DNA from: Bacillota bacterium
GTDB taxonomy: Bacteria; Bacillota; Clostridia; Christensenellales; DTU072
Direction of reading: 5' to 3'
Assembly (NCBI GenBank): GCA_023394875.1
Contig: JAEXAB010000002.1
Coordinates: 142,902 to 206,901, forward strand
DNA: 64,000 nucleotides
In this document: piece after piece, positions 9,432 to 18,525 of the stretch
Layout: each line of letters begins with the position of its first letter
How positions within the stretch are numbered: the first letter of the stretch is position 1
The notes under the pieces: model-generated
Databases searched by the model: none
Told to the model about the DNA's origin: nothing
The model's input: the letters and a program-made list of their open reading frames with translations, nothing else
Position numbers and translations under genes: made by a program

Positions 9432-10592
9432 TTATGCTTCGGGATCTACAATAGTAAGCTTGCTTTGGGCAACGGGACGTGTGCAAATTAAGTTTGCATA
9501 TTTGACAAGTGTAGCGCCGTAAGCGGGTTTGTTATCAAGCTGACGCAATATTCTTCCGCCTTCTCCCTCAAGCCAGTTCCAGTCTCCAAGCTGTTGCAGC
9601 TTAAAGTCCTCACTGTTAATTAGGAACATGGTATTGTCGTCAATGAACTGGTCTGCATACATAGGTATACCGTTGTAGCTCATAGTCTTGAAACCGCCGT
9701 CAAGATACATATAGTCAAGGTTCATTCTGGTACTTTGCAGATGATTTAGATATTTTCTTCTTATATCATAAGACATAAGCATCAAATCAGGTATGGTTCC
9801 GCATTTTTCCTCTATACTATCCAAGGTCTGCTGCATAGAGTCACAGCTGAGATCCTCCACTTGGTAAGAAACAGGCAACAGATAGTTAAGAACCATGCGG
9901 GAATTGCCGTACATTGTGGGAATATCGTTGTTGAACATATAAGGTAAGCCGTATAGTTCGTTGTTGTATGAACCCTGCATAACAATTAAGTTGCCAACTT
10001 CCACGTCTGTTTCAAATTTGCTTAATTTTATCGTCTTTCTTTGTCTGTCGATAAGCAGAATTTTGTTGCCGGCACTTACAACAGTTCCGTTGGCGTTAAT
10101 AAAATCAACAACCATTCCTTCCATCAGGTGTTTGACTTTGTCTACTCCGTATACGTTAGCTCCCAGATTGCTTACCGTTGCAAGAACGCCGCTTCCGTCC
10201 TGGAAAAGCATTCTTCCGAAATTGAACTTTGCCGCTTCCAACAAGCTGTCCAATTCGTTATTAAGTAAATTAATAAAACTGCCTGTTGTGCCTTGAGAAG
10301 CCCTTATTACCTTGTCGCTTATCTCAAGATTGCCGAAAATATTAATAAGGGGAGCTTTCAATTGAATAAAGCTCGTAGGGCTGGAAACAGGCAAGTTGCC
10401 TTCCTCTGTTGTGCAGCCTATGCCGCCGTTTATTCCAAAACGACATGGACTCAATATTTCTTTGCCGGCTACGTCTTCGCTGCCCTTTTCTATCATATTG
10501 TAAAAGGGACTTGTTCTTCTGTTTATCTGTTCTGCGACAACGTCTAAATATACCGATTTTAATACCTTATCGGCTACGGTTAGTGTTAACAT
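9432..10592 (-). CDS. Phage major capsid protein
   Basis: 386 residues starting MLTLTVADKVLKSVYLDVV. The N-terminal region with RTSPFYNMI, the central LFQDGSGVLATV, and the late TMFLINSEDF match the pattern of HK97-fold coat proteins of short-tailed phages, including a G-I-P-M-Y-A-D loop close to the C-terminal domain. The gene directly follows the scaffold gene, as expected for a head module. The frame is intact and has the length usual for a coat protein without an N-terminal delta domain. It would assemble the icosahedral shell around the portal. Confidence 0.75.
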   Translation of the reverse strand: MLTLTVADKVLKSVYLDVVAEQINRRTSPFYNMIEKGSEDVAGKEILSPCRFGINGGIGCTTEEGNLPVSSPTSFIQLKAPLINIFGNLEISDKVIRASQGTTGSFINLLNNELDSLLEAAKFNFGRMLFQDGSGVLATVSNLGANVYGVDKVKHLMEGMVVDFINANGTVVSAGNKILLIDRQRKTIKLSKFETDVEVGNLIVMQGSYNNELYGLPYMFNNDIPTMYGNSRMVLNYLLPVSYQVEDLSCDSMQQTLDSIEEKCGTIPDLMLMSYDIRRKYLNHLQSTRMNLDYMYLDGGFKTMSYNGIPMYADQFIDDNTMFLINSEDFKLQQLGDWNWLEGEGGRILRQLDNKPAYGATLVKYANLICTRPVAQSKLTIVDPEA

Positions 10593-10615
10593 AATTTTTC
10601 CTCCGTTTTTTTACT

Positions 10616-11170
10616 TTAGGTTTCTTCAATGATTTTTCTTGCCAATTCTCCCGCCTCTTTTATAGAAGCTATCCTTTGCGGGGGAGTGAGAGGGATGGCG
10701 CCCCCTTTGGGAAGAGTAACAGGCGGTTGTTTGCTCTTTATTTTTGTCAAATATTCGTCTATTATCTTTTCTTTGTTCTCTTCGCTCTGCAATACCTTGT
10801 CAACCACAGTTTTTTCTTTAGCAAGGTCTTCGGGAGCCTTATAATTTTTGCTCAAGACTTTGAGAAGGGCTTTTTCCAGACAGTCTTCGCTTTTTATAAG
10901 TTCATAATCCTCGCTGATTTCTTTGGCAATTTCGCCGCCCAACGCTTCTGCTACAGGGTATTTTTTCACAAGCTCGGTAACCTTATCTTCCCAGTCCGAA
11001 GCTTTTTTGGAGTTTTCCAGCTCCTTTAATTTTTGACTGCGCTTGGTAAATTCACTTTCCAGGCTGTTGTAAGCCTTCAAAAGCTCTTCGGCAGTCTTAA
11101 ACTTTCCGTAAGAGTCCTGATTCTCCTTGTCACCTGTGGTGGGGATAATTTCGGTTTGTTCTTTTTCCAT
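10616..11170 (-). CDS. Phage scaffolding protein
   Basis: 184 residues, highly charged and predicted mostly helical, starting MEKEQTEIIPTTGDKEN. It has a coiled-coil stretch around residues 30-70 (YNSLESEFTKRSQKLKELE) and no hydrophobic core. This composition together with its place between portal and coat genes is the usual signature of a capsid scaffold. It would guide coat assembly and then leave. Residues such as LPKGGAIPLTPPQ near the end form a low-complexity linker. No protease gene is seen nearby. Confidence 0.7.
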   Translation of the reverse strand: MEKEQTEIIPTTGDKENQDSYGKFKTAEELLKAYNSLESEFTKRSQKLKELENSKKASDWEDKVTELVKKYPVAEALGGEIAKEISEDYELIKSEDCLEKALLKVLSKNYKAPEDLAKEKTVVDKVLQSEENKEKIIDEYLTKIKSKQPPVTLPKGGAIPLTPPQRIASIKEAGELARKIIEET

Positions 11171-11181
11171 AAAGTTTCTCC

Positions 11182-13017
11182 TTAAATTTTATTTGCCTCT
11201 TCAATAAGGCGTGTATAGTTGCGGTGTTCTCTGATATGGGCGTTTAATATGTTTTTGAGTGATTCTTCCATCTCCGTTTCGCCTATCAAATAATCACTGT
11301 GCTGTTTTATATGTATAGTATGGTTATCCTCTACTTCTATTTGTGGTACCTTATCGGCTAGTTTTAAGTTTTCAATATCGGCGCGCTTCTTGTGCAGTTC
11401 TTCGCTGCTTACAGCGCTTTCCCAGTTGCCGAAGCCGAATATTTCCAGCAGTTTTATCCTCGCGTTTTCGTTCAGATTGCCGTCCTTGTCGTTAAACAAG
11501 CCCATATTGAAAAGCTCTTGCGCTAGCGCTTTTCGGTTTGCCATAGAGTTTACCGCTTCGTTTTCCAATTCAAAAACCACGTCGTCGCAGCTTATATCAC
11601 TGCCGGCAAAGCTTATTAATTCCACTTCTCCGTTTTCCCCGGAAACACGCTTTAACCTCTTGTTATCGGCAAACTGTCTATATAATCTTAGTATCTGCTG
11701 ACCTACTTCCTTGACGGCAAATCTTATGTTGTCCGAAGTCAGGCTAAGTCGGCTGTTATCCTGTTCTATAATGAGATTCAGGGCTTTTCCGCTCATATTT
11801 TCGGCATTTATAGCCGAAGTAGTCAAAAAATCGCTAACTCCGCTTACCGTTACAAACTCGGCAAGCAACCTGTCTTCTTCGTCGCGGAAATCAGAAGGTA
11901 CCCCGCCCATATTTACCATAACCGGCATGTTACTTCCCTGTCGATAAACAATTACTTTGCCCGGAGCTATCCCCTCTTCCTCGATATTGTCAATATCCAC
12001 GCTGCCGTCTTCCACCATCAATACGCCTACCGCCATTCTGTTAAAATACTCATGCTTGCGGTTTTTCAAGGCGTTGTATGCTCTCTGAATAGGTATAAGC
12101 CTTTCAATAATGGTGCCGCCGTAAAAGGACGATGGTTGTAACAAACAAACCTGACGGATAAACGGAAAGCCTCTCTTGTTGTCGCTTTTATTTATATAAG
12201 GCAATTCTCCGTCATAGAGTAGTCTGTCCTGCGCGACAATAGTCAATCTGCCGTTTGGATGGGTTTTATCGGGCAAGCAGTATCTTTCGATAACGGTAAC
12301 GTGGTTATTCTTTGTATCGCAGAACATCCTAGTCTTACCGTTGCTTATATTTCCGCCTTTACCCGTTCCGTCCATATTTAATACACTGACTTTCTCTCCC
12401 GCTAGTTTCACGCCCCAAATGTTTTCCACGCTCTCAACGGGATAGGCTCTGGCATGAATAATGCTTTGACAATAATCAACGTCGGGGCTTGCCAGACTGT
12501 CGGGATAAATTTCGTAAGGCGGGCAAACGCTTATATCCACGTCCCCTTCGTAAATGTTTTCCTTTTCGCTAAGTAACCGCCCTTTCTCGTTCGACCAAGT
12601 AACCTTAAAAAAGCACGTCCCTGTAAGCTCCGCCCAAAAAGTAGCTTCGCTACCTAGTTTCTTAAAATTATTTTCGTCTTCTATGCTCTTTAATAGCTTA
12701 GTAGAAAACTTAGCGGTGTCGATGTCCTTTTTGTCGCTGGTTGCAGGTCTTACCGTCACGTCGGATTTTATACTGCCAAACTTAGACAGCCTAGATTCCA
12801 AAATAGGCGCGATGTGGTTGTACACTTCCTTCTGTTGCCAATAGTAACGCTTGCCGGGGTCAAAAATTTCTCCGTTGGCCATTACTTCGGCAAACTGATT
12901 GCCTATAAGAAAGTTAATATTAAGCAGCCAGTTACTTTCCAGCGTTTTTCTTGCAAGTTTGCGGTCGTTGTAGTCTTTAATAACTTCGGCGACCAGATCA
13001 TTGGTTTTTTTGCTCAT
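11182..13017 (-). CDS. Phage portal protein
   Basis: 611 residues, in the range of podovirus portals. The N-terminal part (about 1-120) is helical and charged. A central stem region includes KRGFPFIRQVCLLQP and SSFYGGTIIERL, followed by QRAYNALKNRKHEYFNR, which resembles the portal clip/stem core. Further on, ENMSGKALNLIIEQDNSRL matches the conserved SG-AL segment of P22-like portals. The start at 13017 overlaps the small gene upstream. It forms the dodecameric ring through which the terminase would load DNA. Confidence 0.75.
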   Translation of the reverse strand: MSKKTNDLVAEVIKDYNDRKLARKTLESNWLLNINFLIGNQFAEVMANGEIFDPGKRYYWQQKEVYNHIAPILESRLSKFGSIKSDVTVRPATSDKKDIDTAKFSTKLLKSIEDENNFKKLGSEATFWAELTGTCFFKVTWSNEKGRLLSEKENIYEGDVDISVCPPYEIYPDSLASPDVDYCQSIIHARAYPVESVENIWGVKLAGEKVSVLNMDGTGKGGNISNGKTRMFCDTKNNHVTVIERYCLPDKTHPNGRLTIVAQDRLLYDGELPYINKSDNKRGFPFIRQVCLLQPSSFYGGTIIERLIPIQRAYNALKNRKHEYFNRMAVGVLMVEDGSVDIDNIEEEGIAPGKVIVYRQGSNMPVMVNMGGVPSDFRDEEDRLLAEFVTVSGVSDFLTTSAINAENMSGKALNLIIEQDNSRLSLTSDNIRFAVKEVGQQILRLYRQFADNKRLKRVSGENGEVELISFAGSDISCDDVVFELENEAVNSMANRKALAQELFNMGLFNDKDGNLNENARIKLLEIFGFGNWESAVSSEELHKKRADIENLKLADKVPQIEVEDNHTIHIKQHSDYLIGETEMEESLKNILNAHIREHRNYTRLIEEANKI

Positions 13018-13276
13018 TGTTCTCCTTCTTTTTGCTTGCTTTCAGCTCTTTTATTAGCCTGTTTTTTTCTTTTAACAGTTCTTCTTCTGTCATATTGACC
13101 AAGGCGGCGTCCTTTAGCTCCAAATAAGCCTTGATTGCCGACAAATCGGGCGGCGTAAACTTGGTTGTGGTTTTTTCTTTAATCAATTTTTGATTTCCGT
13201 CTTCGTCGATTCCGTATTCTTTTGTAATTTCGGTAAATTCAAACCCTTTGGCTTTTTTATACAATGCATCCAACAT
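12998..13276 (-). CDS. Small protein between terminase and portal
   Basis: 92 residues starting MLDALYKKAKGFEF, with a basic lysine-rich tail. It lies three bases after the terminase stop and overlaps the portal start by 20 bases. The closest upstream purine-rich element, GGGGGA, is about 12 bases from the ATG, so translation may depend on coupling to terminase. The position is not that of a small terminase, which usually comes first, but a DNA- or portal-binding role is possible. No family recognised. Confidence 0.5.
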   Translation of the reverse strand: MLDALYKKAKGFEFTEITKEYGIDEDGNQKLIKEKTTTKFTPPDLSAIKAYLELKDAALVNMTEEELLKEKNRLIKELKASKKKENNEQKNQ

Positions 13277-13279
13277 TTT

Positions 13280-14707
13280 TCATAAAGTTCCCCCTTTCTT
13301 TGTCAAATTGTAAATCTTAATGAAGTTCTTTTCCAAAAAGCTCTTTTGCTTGGGCAAAGTATTCTTTGGTTTGGACATTATGTAGTAACGTAGCTCGTCC
13401 ATTGCGTGGTCGTCTCTCTTTATGGGAAGTTCGTTATTCCCCCAGCGGTAAGACTTTAGTTCCCTTATTAAATTGACGCAGTTACAGAAAATATATATCC
13501 TGGCAGGGCGCGCCGAAAAATAGCTTTTTACCTGATTAATTCCGCTAAATAACTCTTTATTGACTCTCGGGTCGGCTAGGATATTCCGTTCGTAAAACAA
13601 CTCTACTACGCTTTTACTTGCGCTTAGCGTTTTTTGCGTTGCCGCGCTGTCAATTAGGGCGTTTAACATACCGTTACTGCCCCTTCTCCAATCCAGACTG
13701 TCGGCAATTTCAAGAATTTTTTTCGCATGGTAGTCTATATCCTTATCGGCTTGATAATGCTCTGCCACAACGTAGATATTTCCGTCATAGTCCACACAAT
13801 AAAAATGCGCCGAAAGCGGATTTTTTAGTCCCGGGTCAATACAAATATTATCCTGCCACTCGAAAGGTACTTCAAAAGGCTCTATTACGTGGACTTCGGG
13901 GTCAAATTCGGGATAAACCAAACCGCCTTGCCCCTGAAAATGCCCGTAACGGCGGGAAGATAGGCTGTCTTCGGACATGCCTGAGGTAAGAAGCGCTATT
14001 TCCTCGGCGTCCAAAAAGGGGTTATCCGCCCATTCCATCTGAATATAATAAATCTCCTTATTGTTGTACTTATTCAGGTAAATCTCATCGTAAACCCAAG
14101 TAAGTCCTTTAAGGGGAGTCATCGTGCCGAACAAATCCCCCTTTCTGTCCAGCACACGCATTTTACACTCCTCGTATATATCGTAAGGAGGCTCCTCGTC
14201 AAACCAAACAAAATCCAAACTCGCGCCTTGGAATTTTTCTCTGCCCGCTTCTGCCGACTTAAAACCGATTTTGGACAACCCGCCGAAGACGTTTCTCACC
14301 ACTATGGTGTCAATTACGCCTATACCGGGACTGGATTTAGCTCCGCTTACCATAACAATGTCCTCAATCCAGTCCGGCTGCAGGTAATGTAAAATTTTGG
14401 CTTGGGCAACGTCTCTTTGAACTTCATAGCTGACGCTTACTACCCATCCGAAAACGTTCTCTCTGTTAGTCCTATATGGATGAATACCTCTAGCCATCCA
14501 AACTACTTCCACCGCTCCGCATTCCGTCTTTCCGCTTCTGTTACCGCCGAAAACCCAGCGGTTGCGCTTCAAACATTTGTGAAAAGCCATTTGCTTTAGG
14601 TGAATTTTTTCCCCGCTGTTATAGCGGGAGAGAGTGTCGTATTTCTTTCTGGTGCGTAAAATTTCTTCAATTTTTCTTATGCGTGAAATTATTTCTTTTT
14701 CTTCCAT
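13280..14707 (-). CDS. terL: Phage terminase large subunit
   Basis: 475 residues with both activities visible. The ATPase has Walker A GGNRSGKT at residues 54-61 and a Walker B ending WFDEE at 168-172. The RNase H-like nuclease starts with CIDPG (Asp 291), continues with LIDSA (Asp 353) and ends with a DHAMDELRY motif near residue 445. It is the DNA-packaging motor and headful nuclease. It is the first gene of the cassette, with no small terminase upstream; a -10 element lies 24 bases before the start. All key residues are present, which argues against decay. Confidence 0.9.
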   Translation of the reverse strand: MEEKEIISRIRKIEEILRTRKKYDTLSRYNSGEKIHLKQMAFHKCLKRNRWVFGGNRSGKTECGAVEVVWMARGIHPYRTNRENVFGWVVSVSYEVQRDVAQAKILHYLQPDWIEDIVMVSGAKSSPGIGVIDTIVVRNVFGGLSKIGFKSAEAGREKFQGASLDFVWFDEEPPYDIYEECKMRVLDRKGDLFGTMTPLKGLTWVYDEIYLNKYNNKEIYYIQMEWADNPFLDAEEIALLTSGMSEDSLSSRRYGHFQGQGGLVYPEFDPEVHVIEPFEVPFEWQDNICIDPGLKNPLSAHFYCVDYDGNIYVVAEHYQADKDIDYHAKKILEIADSLDWRRGSNGMLNALIDSAATQKTLSASKSVVELFYERNILADPRVNKELFSGINQVKSYFSARPARIYIFCNCVNLIRELKSYRWGNNELPIKRDDHAMDELRYYIMSKPKNTLPKQKSFLEKNFIKIYNLTKKGGTL

Positions 14708-14730
14708 AGCACTTCCGACGTTTTGCTTGG

Positions 14731-14736
14731 ATTATA
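14731..14736 (-). promoter_or_regulatory. -10 element before the phage-like cassette
   Basis: TATAAT on the minus strand would start transcription near 14724, about 17 bases before the terL ATG. No good -35 lies at the right distance, so an activator or weak promoter is possible. A terminator just upstream (14775-14799) separates the cassette from the polysaccharide genes. Confidence 0.4.
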
Positions 14737-14774
14737 ATGCCCCTAAATTAAATTTATCGGCAAAAAACGGCAGT

Positions 14775-14799
14775 CAAAAAAGCGCCGCTTTTGCGACGC
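14775..14799 (-). terminator. Terminator after the phosphoglycosyl transferase gene
   Basis: Minus-strand stem GCGTCGC/GCGGCGC (one G-U pair) with an AAAA loop, followed by six or seven T. It ends the wzy-PGT transcript. Confidence 0.8.
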
Positions 14800-14821
14800 C
14801 CCAATAACTTTCTTAATAACT

Positions 14822-15460
14822 CTATTTGTTGTAAAATTCCTGCTTAACTCTCTCTATTTCCTCTTGCGGTACTCTGCTTAAAAACCGCTCTTCCCCAAAA
14901 ATGACAACAAAAATTGTCTTAAACATAATTTCTATATCCAAAAATAAGGACCTCTTTTTTATATACTGTATGTCGTAATAACTTCTCTCTTCCACGGTAA
15001 GAAAGCAGTTACCCTTAATCTGCGCAAGTCCGCTCATACCGGGCAAGATTTTGAATTTTTGTAATTCCCACTCCGAATACAAAGGAAGATAAACCGACAT
15101 TAACGGTCTGGGGCCTACTAAACTCATTTCTCCCTTAAAAACGTTGATTAATTGCAACAGTTCGTCAATTTTGAAGCGGCGTATAACCCATCCTACTTTG
15201 GTGAGATTGTTGTCGTTGTGGTCTATTACCGGGTGGTTGACGTCGAAAGGCACGTCGGTGGCTTTCATAGTGCGGAACTTATAAACAAAAAATTTTTTTC
15301 CGTTCTTGCCTAATCTTTCCTGTCTGAACACCGCTTTACCCTTACTGTCAATTTTAATTACGACAATAATAATAAGCATGGGTATCGCCATAAGAATAAT
15401 ACCCGCCAAAGCAACTAATCTGTCAAATATAATCTTAATCACTTCAAAAATAAATCTCAT
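14822..15460 (-). CDS. Undecaprenyl-phosphate sugar phosphotransferase (bacterial sugar transferase family)
   Basis: 212 residues, the short single-domain form (PglC/WcaJ catalytic core, PF02397). One N-terminal re-entrant membrane segment (about residues 12-35) is followed by FRQERLGKNGKKF, YKFRTMK, RRFKIDELLQL, GEMSLVGPRP and LPGMSGLAQI, which are family motifs. It moves a sugar-1-phosphate from a UDP-sugar onto undecaprenyl phosphate and so begins glycan synthesis at the inner membrane face. It overlaps the polymerase gene by four bases (ATGA). The start sugar cannot be read from the sequence. Confidence 0.85.
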   Translation of the reverse strand: MRFIFEVIKIIFDRLVALAGIILMAIPMLIIIVVIKIDSKGKAVFRQERLGKNGKKFFVYKFRTMKATDVPFDVNHPVIDHNDNNLTKVGWVIRRFKIDELLQLINVFKGEMSLVGPRPLMSVYLPLYSEWELQKFKILPGMSGLAQIKGNCFLTVEERSYYDIQYIKKRSLFLDIEIMFKTIFVVIFGEERFLSRVPQEEIERVKQEFYNK

Positions 15461-16812
15461 ATTAACTCTGTCTTTTTCTCATTCATATAGGTAAGCATCA
15501 TGGCAAGCATCATCGTCGGCACCGGTATAAAAGTCCCCGTATCTACCATGCAATACAGTTCGAACCCTATCATAGCCAACAAAGAAAACAACCCGAATAT
15601 ATCCTTTCTTGCATTCCTTACTATTATTTTATATCTTTTTGCGTAGAAATATATATACGCCAAAAGCCCTATCGCTCCCATGCTGCCTATTATTTGGAAA
15701 AAGGTAGAATGAAACCAATAAAAGCCGATAACAACAATTTCGTAATTACTCCCCGCATACCCCATACCCGCGCCGTTAATTGGGTAGCGTAAAAACAAAT
15801 CTATCGCCTCACGGTAAAGTTTGTCGCGGTTTGCCAAAAAATCACTATCGCTTTGCCCTATACCCGAAAGCATAGAGGCTACTTTTTCATTGATTTGGTC
15901 AAACAAAATAAAGTAAAAAGCCAAAGCCGCCGCCAAAAATATCCCTAACGTTAATAAAACTTGTTTTTTGTTGGATTTAGCTATGCCAAAGCCTATAACA
16001 AACGGAGCGGTAACTGCGGCAAACAGCATTCCTCCGCGGCTGAACGTAAAGCATATAGTTACGTATTGAATAAGTCCAAGCAAGGTAAACAACCAAGCCT
16101 TATTCTTATACTGTGACGCAAGATAGAAAGAATACGGAGCGGTAAGGAGCAATAATGTTGCTAAGTTGTTGTCAATTGCCCAGCCTAAATGAATCCACTC
16201 CTTGCCCCACTCCGAAAAAGGAATTTTCTTCGTCAAATAATAGCTAGCCAATTGCAGGCAGATAAGCATACCATAAAAAAGCATCATCTTGGCAAAAAAA
16301 TCTTTCTTTAGCTTAATATCGTCTTTGTCAAAAGAACAAAACAGGACGTAAAACAACAATATGACAAACCCTAATAATATACAGTAAAACAGGGTACTCA
16401 AATAATTTTTTAGCGCGATAGTGCCTACACCGGCAACCAGTATGGCAATGGAAATAGCCAATTGCGGGAAAAACATCTTGCCTATACGTAATTTGAAACC
16501 ATATATAACAAAGTGTAACGGTATGGAAATTATCAATGGAATAAGCACAGTTATATAAATAAGATAAGAAGAAATATCGTCAGTAGCAAAAATACACGCC
16601 GCAAAAATGATAAGCGCCATGGTGGGCGTCAGGTCTTCGTTAAAAAGTAAAGTCAACGTCCCCAATATCGAAATCGCCGCCAAACCTATGTACGGTGCAT
16701 TCAGTAACCATGATAGATATACCGAGAGAGAAAGTATAAAAAGATATATATAGCTATAAAAAAACTTCTTAGCTTTTTCGCCCTTGTCTTTTATTGATGC
16801 CAATAATCTCAT
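15457..16812 (-). CDS. O-antigen polymerase/ligase-like membrane protein (Wzy_C type)
   Basis: 451 residues with about 11-12 hydrophobic segments and a large outer loop between about residues 290 and 370 containing NRDKLYREAIDLFLRYPINGAG-GYAG. The RYPINGAG-MGYAG signature and following long loop are typical of Wzy_C/O-antigen ligase proteins. It would polymerise or transfer glycans outside the membrane. No ribosome site is present; a promoter TTGCTA-17-TATATT ends nine bases before the ATG, so the mRNA would be nearly leaderless. It is divergent from the ABC exporter genes. Confidence 0.75.
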   Translation of the reverse strand: MRLLASIKDKGEKAKKFFYSYIYLFILSLSVYLSWLLNAPYIGLAAISILGTLTLLFNEDLTPTMALIIFAACIFATDDISSYLIYITVLIPLIISIPLHFVIYGFKLRIGKMFFPQLAISIAILVAGVGTIALKNYLSTLFYCILLGFVILLFYVLFCSFDKDDIKLKKDFFAKMMLFYGMLICLQLASYYLTKKIPFSEWGKEWIHLGWAIDNNLATLLLLTAPYSFYLASQYKNKAWLFTLLGLIQYVTICFTFSRGGMLFAAVTAPFVIGFGIAKSNKKQVLLTLGIFLAAALAFYFILFDQINEKVASMLSGIGQSDSDFLANRDKLYREAIDLFLRYPINGAGMGYAGSNYEIVVIGFYWFHSTFFQIIGSMGAIGLLAYIYFYAKRYKIIVRNARKDIFGLFSLLAMIGFELYCMVDTGTFIPVPTMMLAMMLTYMNEKKTELI

Positions 16813-16821
16813 AACAGTATC

Positions 16822-16850
16822 AATATATCACATACAATTTATTTTAGCAA
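16822..16850 (-). promoter_or_regulatory. Promoter of the polymerase gene, near-leaderless
   Basis: Minus strand TTGCTA (16850-16845), 17-base spacer, TATATT (16827-16822). The start of transcription falls about three bases before the ATG at 16812, which has no Shine-Dalgarno. Confidence 0.55.
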
Positions 16851-16871
16851 CTGATATATTAAGTATAAAGT

Positions 16872-16900
16872 TTGACAATAATTACGTTCGGTGGTATGAT
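16872..16900 (+). promoter_or_regulatory. Strong promoter of the exporter operon, leaderless
   Basis: Consensus TTGACA (16872-16877), 17-base spacer, TATGAT (16895-16900). Only six bases separate the -10 from the ATG at 16907, so transcription should start at or next to the start codon. Confidence 0.7.
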
Positions 16901-16906
16901 AAATTT

Positions 16907-17734
16907 ATGCTGATGAATTGGCTTAAAAACAAAAAAGTCAGAATCAAGGCAAACGCACCTGAACTAAAAAAAACCCTGGTCGTTTTGTCATCTCTGGTTA
17001 GCAAAAATATCAAAAATCAATATAGAAGGTCTGTTTTAGGCATTATCTGGACTGTGTTAGGTCCGCTCCTGAATATGCTTGTTCTGTCCTTCGTTTTTTC
17101 CTATTTTTTTGGCAGAGGCAATATAGGTATGGATTACCCCGTATATATCCTTAGCGGAAACATAGTCTTTAACCTTATGCGTATGGCTACCGGCAATTCT
17201 CTAACCTGCATCGTTGACAATTACGAACTGTTGACAAAAACAAGAATACAATATTCTGTCTTCCCTATTTCCCAAAACCTGTCTTCGGCGGTAAATTTCG
17301 GTTTTTCTATGCTGGCATTAATTATTGTTATGCTGGTAAGATTATCAAGAGGCGTAGGGTTTTATTGGACAATGCTATTGACAATAGTGCCTTGGCTGCC
17401 GTCCGTTCTTCTGTTTTCGGTAGGCGTATCCTTTATACTGTGCGCAATTTACGTCAGATTCCGCGATATAAAACACATATACAGCATATTCCTAACCCTT
17501 TGGATGTATATGACCCCGATTTTCTATTCATTCTCAATATTACCCGAAAACGTGCAGAAAGTAATAATGTTCAATCCGATGTACCACTATACCAAATATT
17601 TCCGCAATGCCCTTGTGGGTATTGTTCCCGACTTACAAGCACACCTAATATGTTATGGAGTTGGTATTGGCTTCTTTTTGATAGGCTCTCTCATTTTCCG
17701 CCTAACTAGAAAGAAGTTTATACTATATATGTAA
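16907..17734 (+). CDS. Polysaccharide ABC exporter permease (Wzm-like)
   Basis: About 276 residues from the ATG at 16907 (a second ATG is two codons later). The N-terminal cytoplasmic segment KNIKNQYRRSVLGIIWTVLGP is the ABC-2 polysaccharide exporter signature, and six hydrophobic segments follow. It forms the membrane channel that moves lipid-linked glycan out of the cell, together with the ATPase one base downstream. An upstream in-frame ATG at 16784 lies before the promoter and is rejected. There is no ribosome site; the -10 ends six bases before the ATG, so translation is likely leaderless. Confidence 0.85.
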   Translation: MLMNWLKNKKVRIKANAPELKKTLVVLSSLVSKNIKNQYRRSVLGIIWTVLGPLLNMLVLSFVFSYFFGRGNIGMDYPVYILSGNIVFNLMRMATGNSLTCIVDNYELLTKTRIQYSVFPISQNLSSAVNFGFSMLALIIVMLVRLSRGVGFYWTMLLTIVPWLPSVLLFSVGVSFILCAIYVRFRDIKHIYSIFLTLWMYMTPIFYSFSILPENVQKVIMFNPMYHYTKYFRNALVGIVPDLQAHLICYGVGIGFFLIGSLIFRLTRKKFILYM

Positions 17735-17735
17735 A

Positions 17736-18509
17736 ATGACACTTGATAAAGACATACTGATAGAGGTAAACGACGTCTGTATGAAGTTCCGTCTGCCCAC
17801 CGAAAAAATTGACAACATGAAGGAATACGTAATAAAAGCGATTAAGGGCAAACTTCACTATACCAATTTTGACGTCCTGAAAAACATCTCTTTTAACGTA
17901 AAAAGAGGAGAAAGTCTTGGACTTATAGGCAGAAACGGCGCAGGCAAAAGCACTTTACTTAGAATAATTTCCGGCATAATAGAACCCACCAACGGCTACG
18001 TCCGCACTCAAGGCAATATGGTTCCCTTACTAAAACTAGGCGCAGGCTTCGACCAAAACGCCACCGGCAAAGAAAACATATTCCTAAACGGCGCCATGCT
18101 AGGTTTCAACCACAAGGAGATGCAAAAAAAATACGATAGCATTGTGGAATTTTCCGAACTGGAAAAATTCATGAACGTACCCCTAAAGAACTACTCTTCG
18201 GGTATGCTTACCCGCCTTGGCTTTGCCATCGCCGTGGACGTAAATCCCGACATAATGCTGATTGACGAAATTCTCTCCGTAGGCGACGCCCCTTTCCAAA
18301 GAAAATGCGCCGACAAAATCGAAAGCCTCAAAAACAACGGAGTAACTTTCATCGTCGTCTCCCACAGCATGCAGCAAATCAACAAGCTTTGCCAAAAAAC
18401 GATATGGTTAAATAACGGGATAATAGAACTATTGGACAATTCGGAATTGGTAATAAAAGAATATTTAAATTATTGCTCCAAATATACAAATAATAATACT
18501 AAACAGTAG
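17736..18509 (+). CDS. Polysaccharide ABC exporter ATPase (Wzt-like, short form)
   Basis: 257 residues: Walker A GRNGAGKST near residues 69-77, signature YSSGM near 150, Walker B IMLIDE near 171-176, switch histidine in VSHSMQ. It powers export of the glycan through the adjacent Wzm-like permease. The characteristic N-terminal VCMKFRLP start and GYVRTQGNMVPLLKLGAGFD segment fit TagH/Wzt-type exporters. Unlike many Wzt proteins, it has no C-terminal carbohydrate-binding domain, so it may not select a capped chain end. It starts one base after the permease stop. Confidence 0.88.
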   Translation: MTLDKDILIEVNDVCMKFRLPTEKIDNMKEYVIKAIKGKLHYTNFDVLKNISFNVKRGESLGLIGRNGAGKSTLLRIISGIIEPTNGYVRTQGNMVPLLKLGAGFDQNATGKENIFLNGAMLGFNHKEMQKKYDSIVEFSELEKFMNVPLKNYSSGMLTRLGFAIAVDVNPDIMLIDEILSVGDAPFQRKCADKIESLKNNGVTFIVVSHSMQQINKLCQKTIWLNNGIIELLDNSELVIKEYLNYCSKYTNNNTKQ

Positions 18510-18525
18510 AATCGGAGGATTACAC

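Noticed and set aside
16784..16906. Upstream in-frame ATG extending the Wzm-like permease
   Set aside because: The extension covers the consensus promoter at 16872-16900 and overlaps the divergent gene; family proteins start close to the QYRRS segment.
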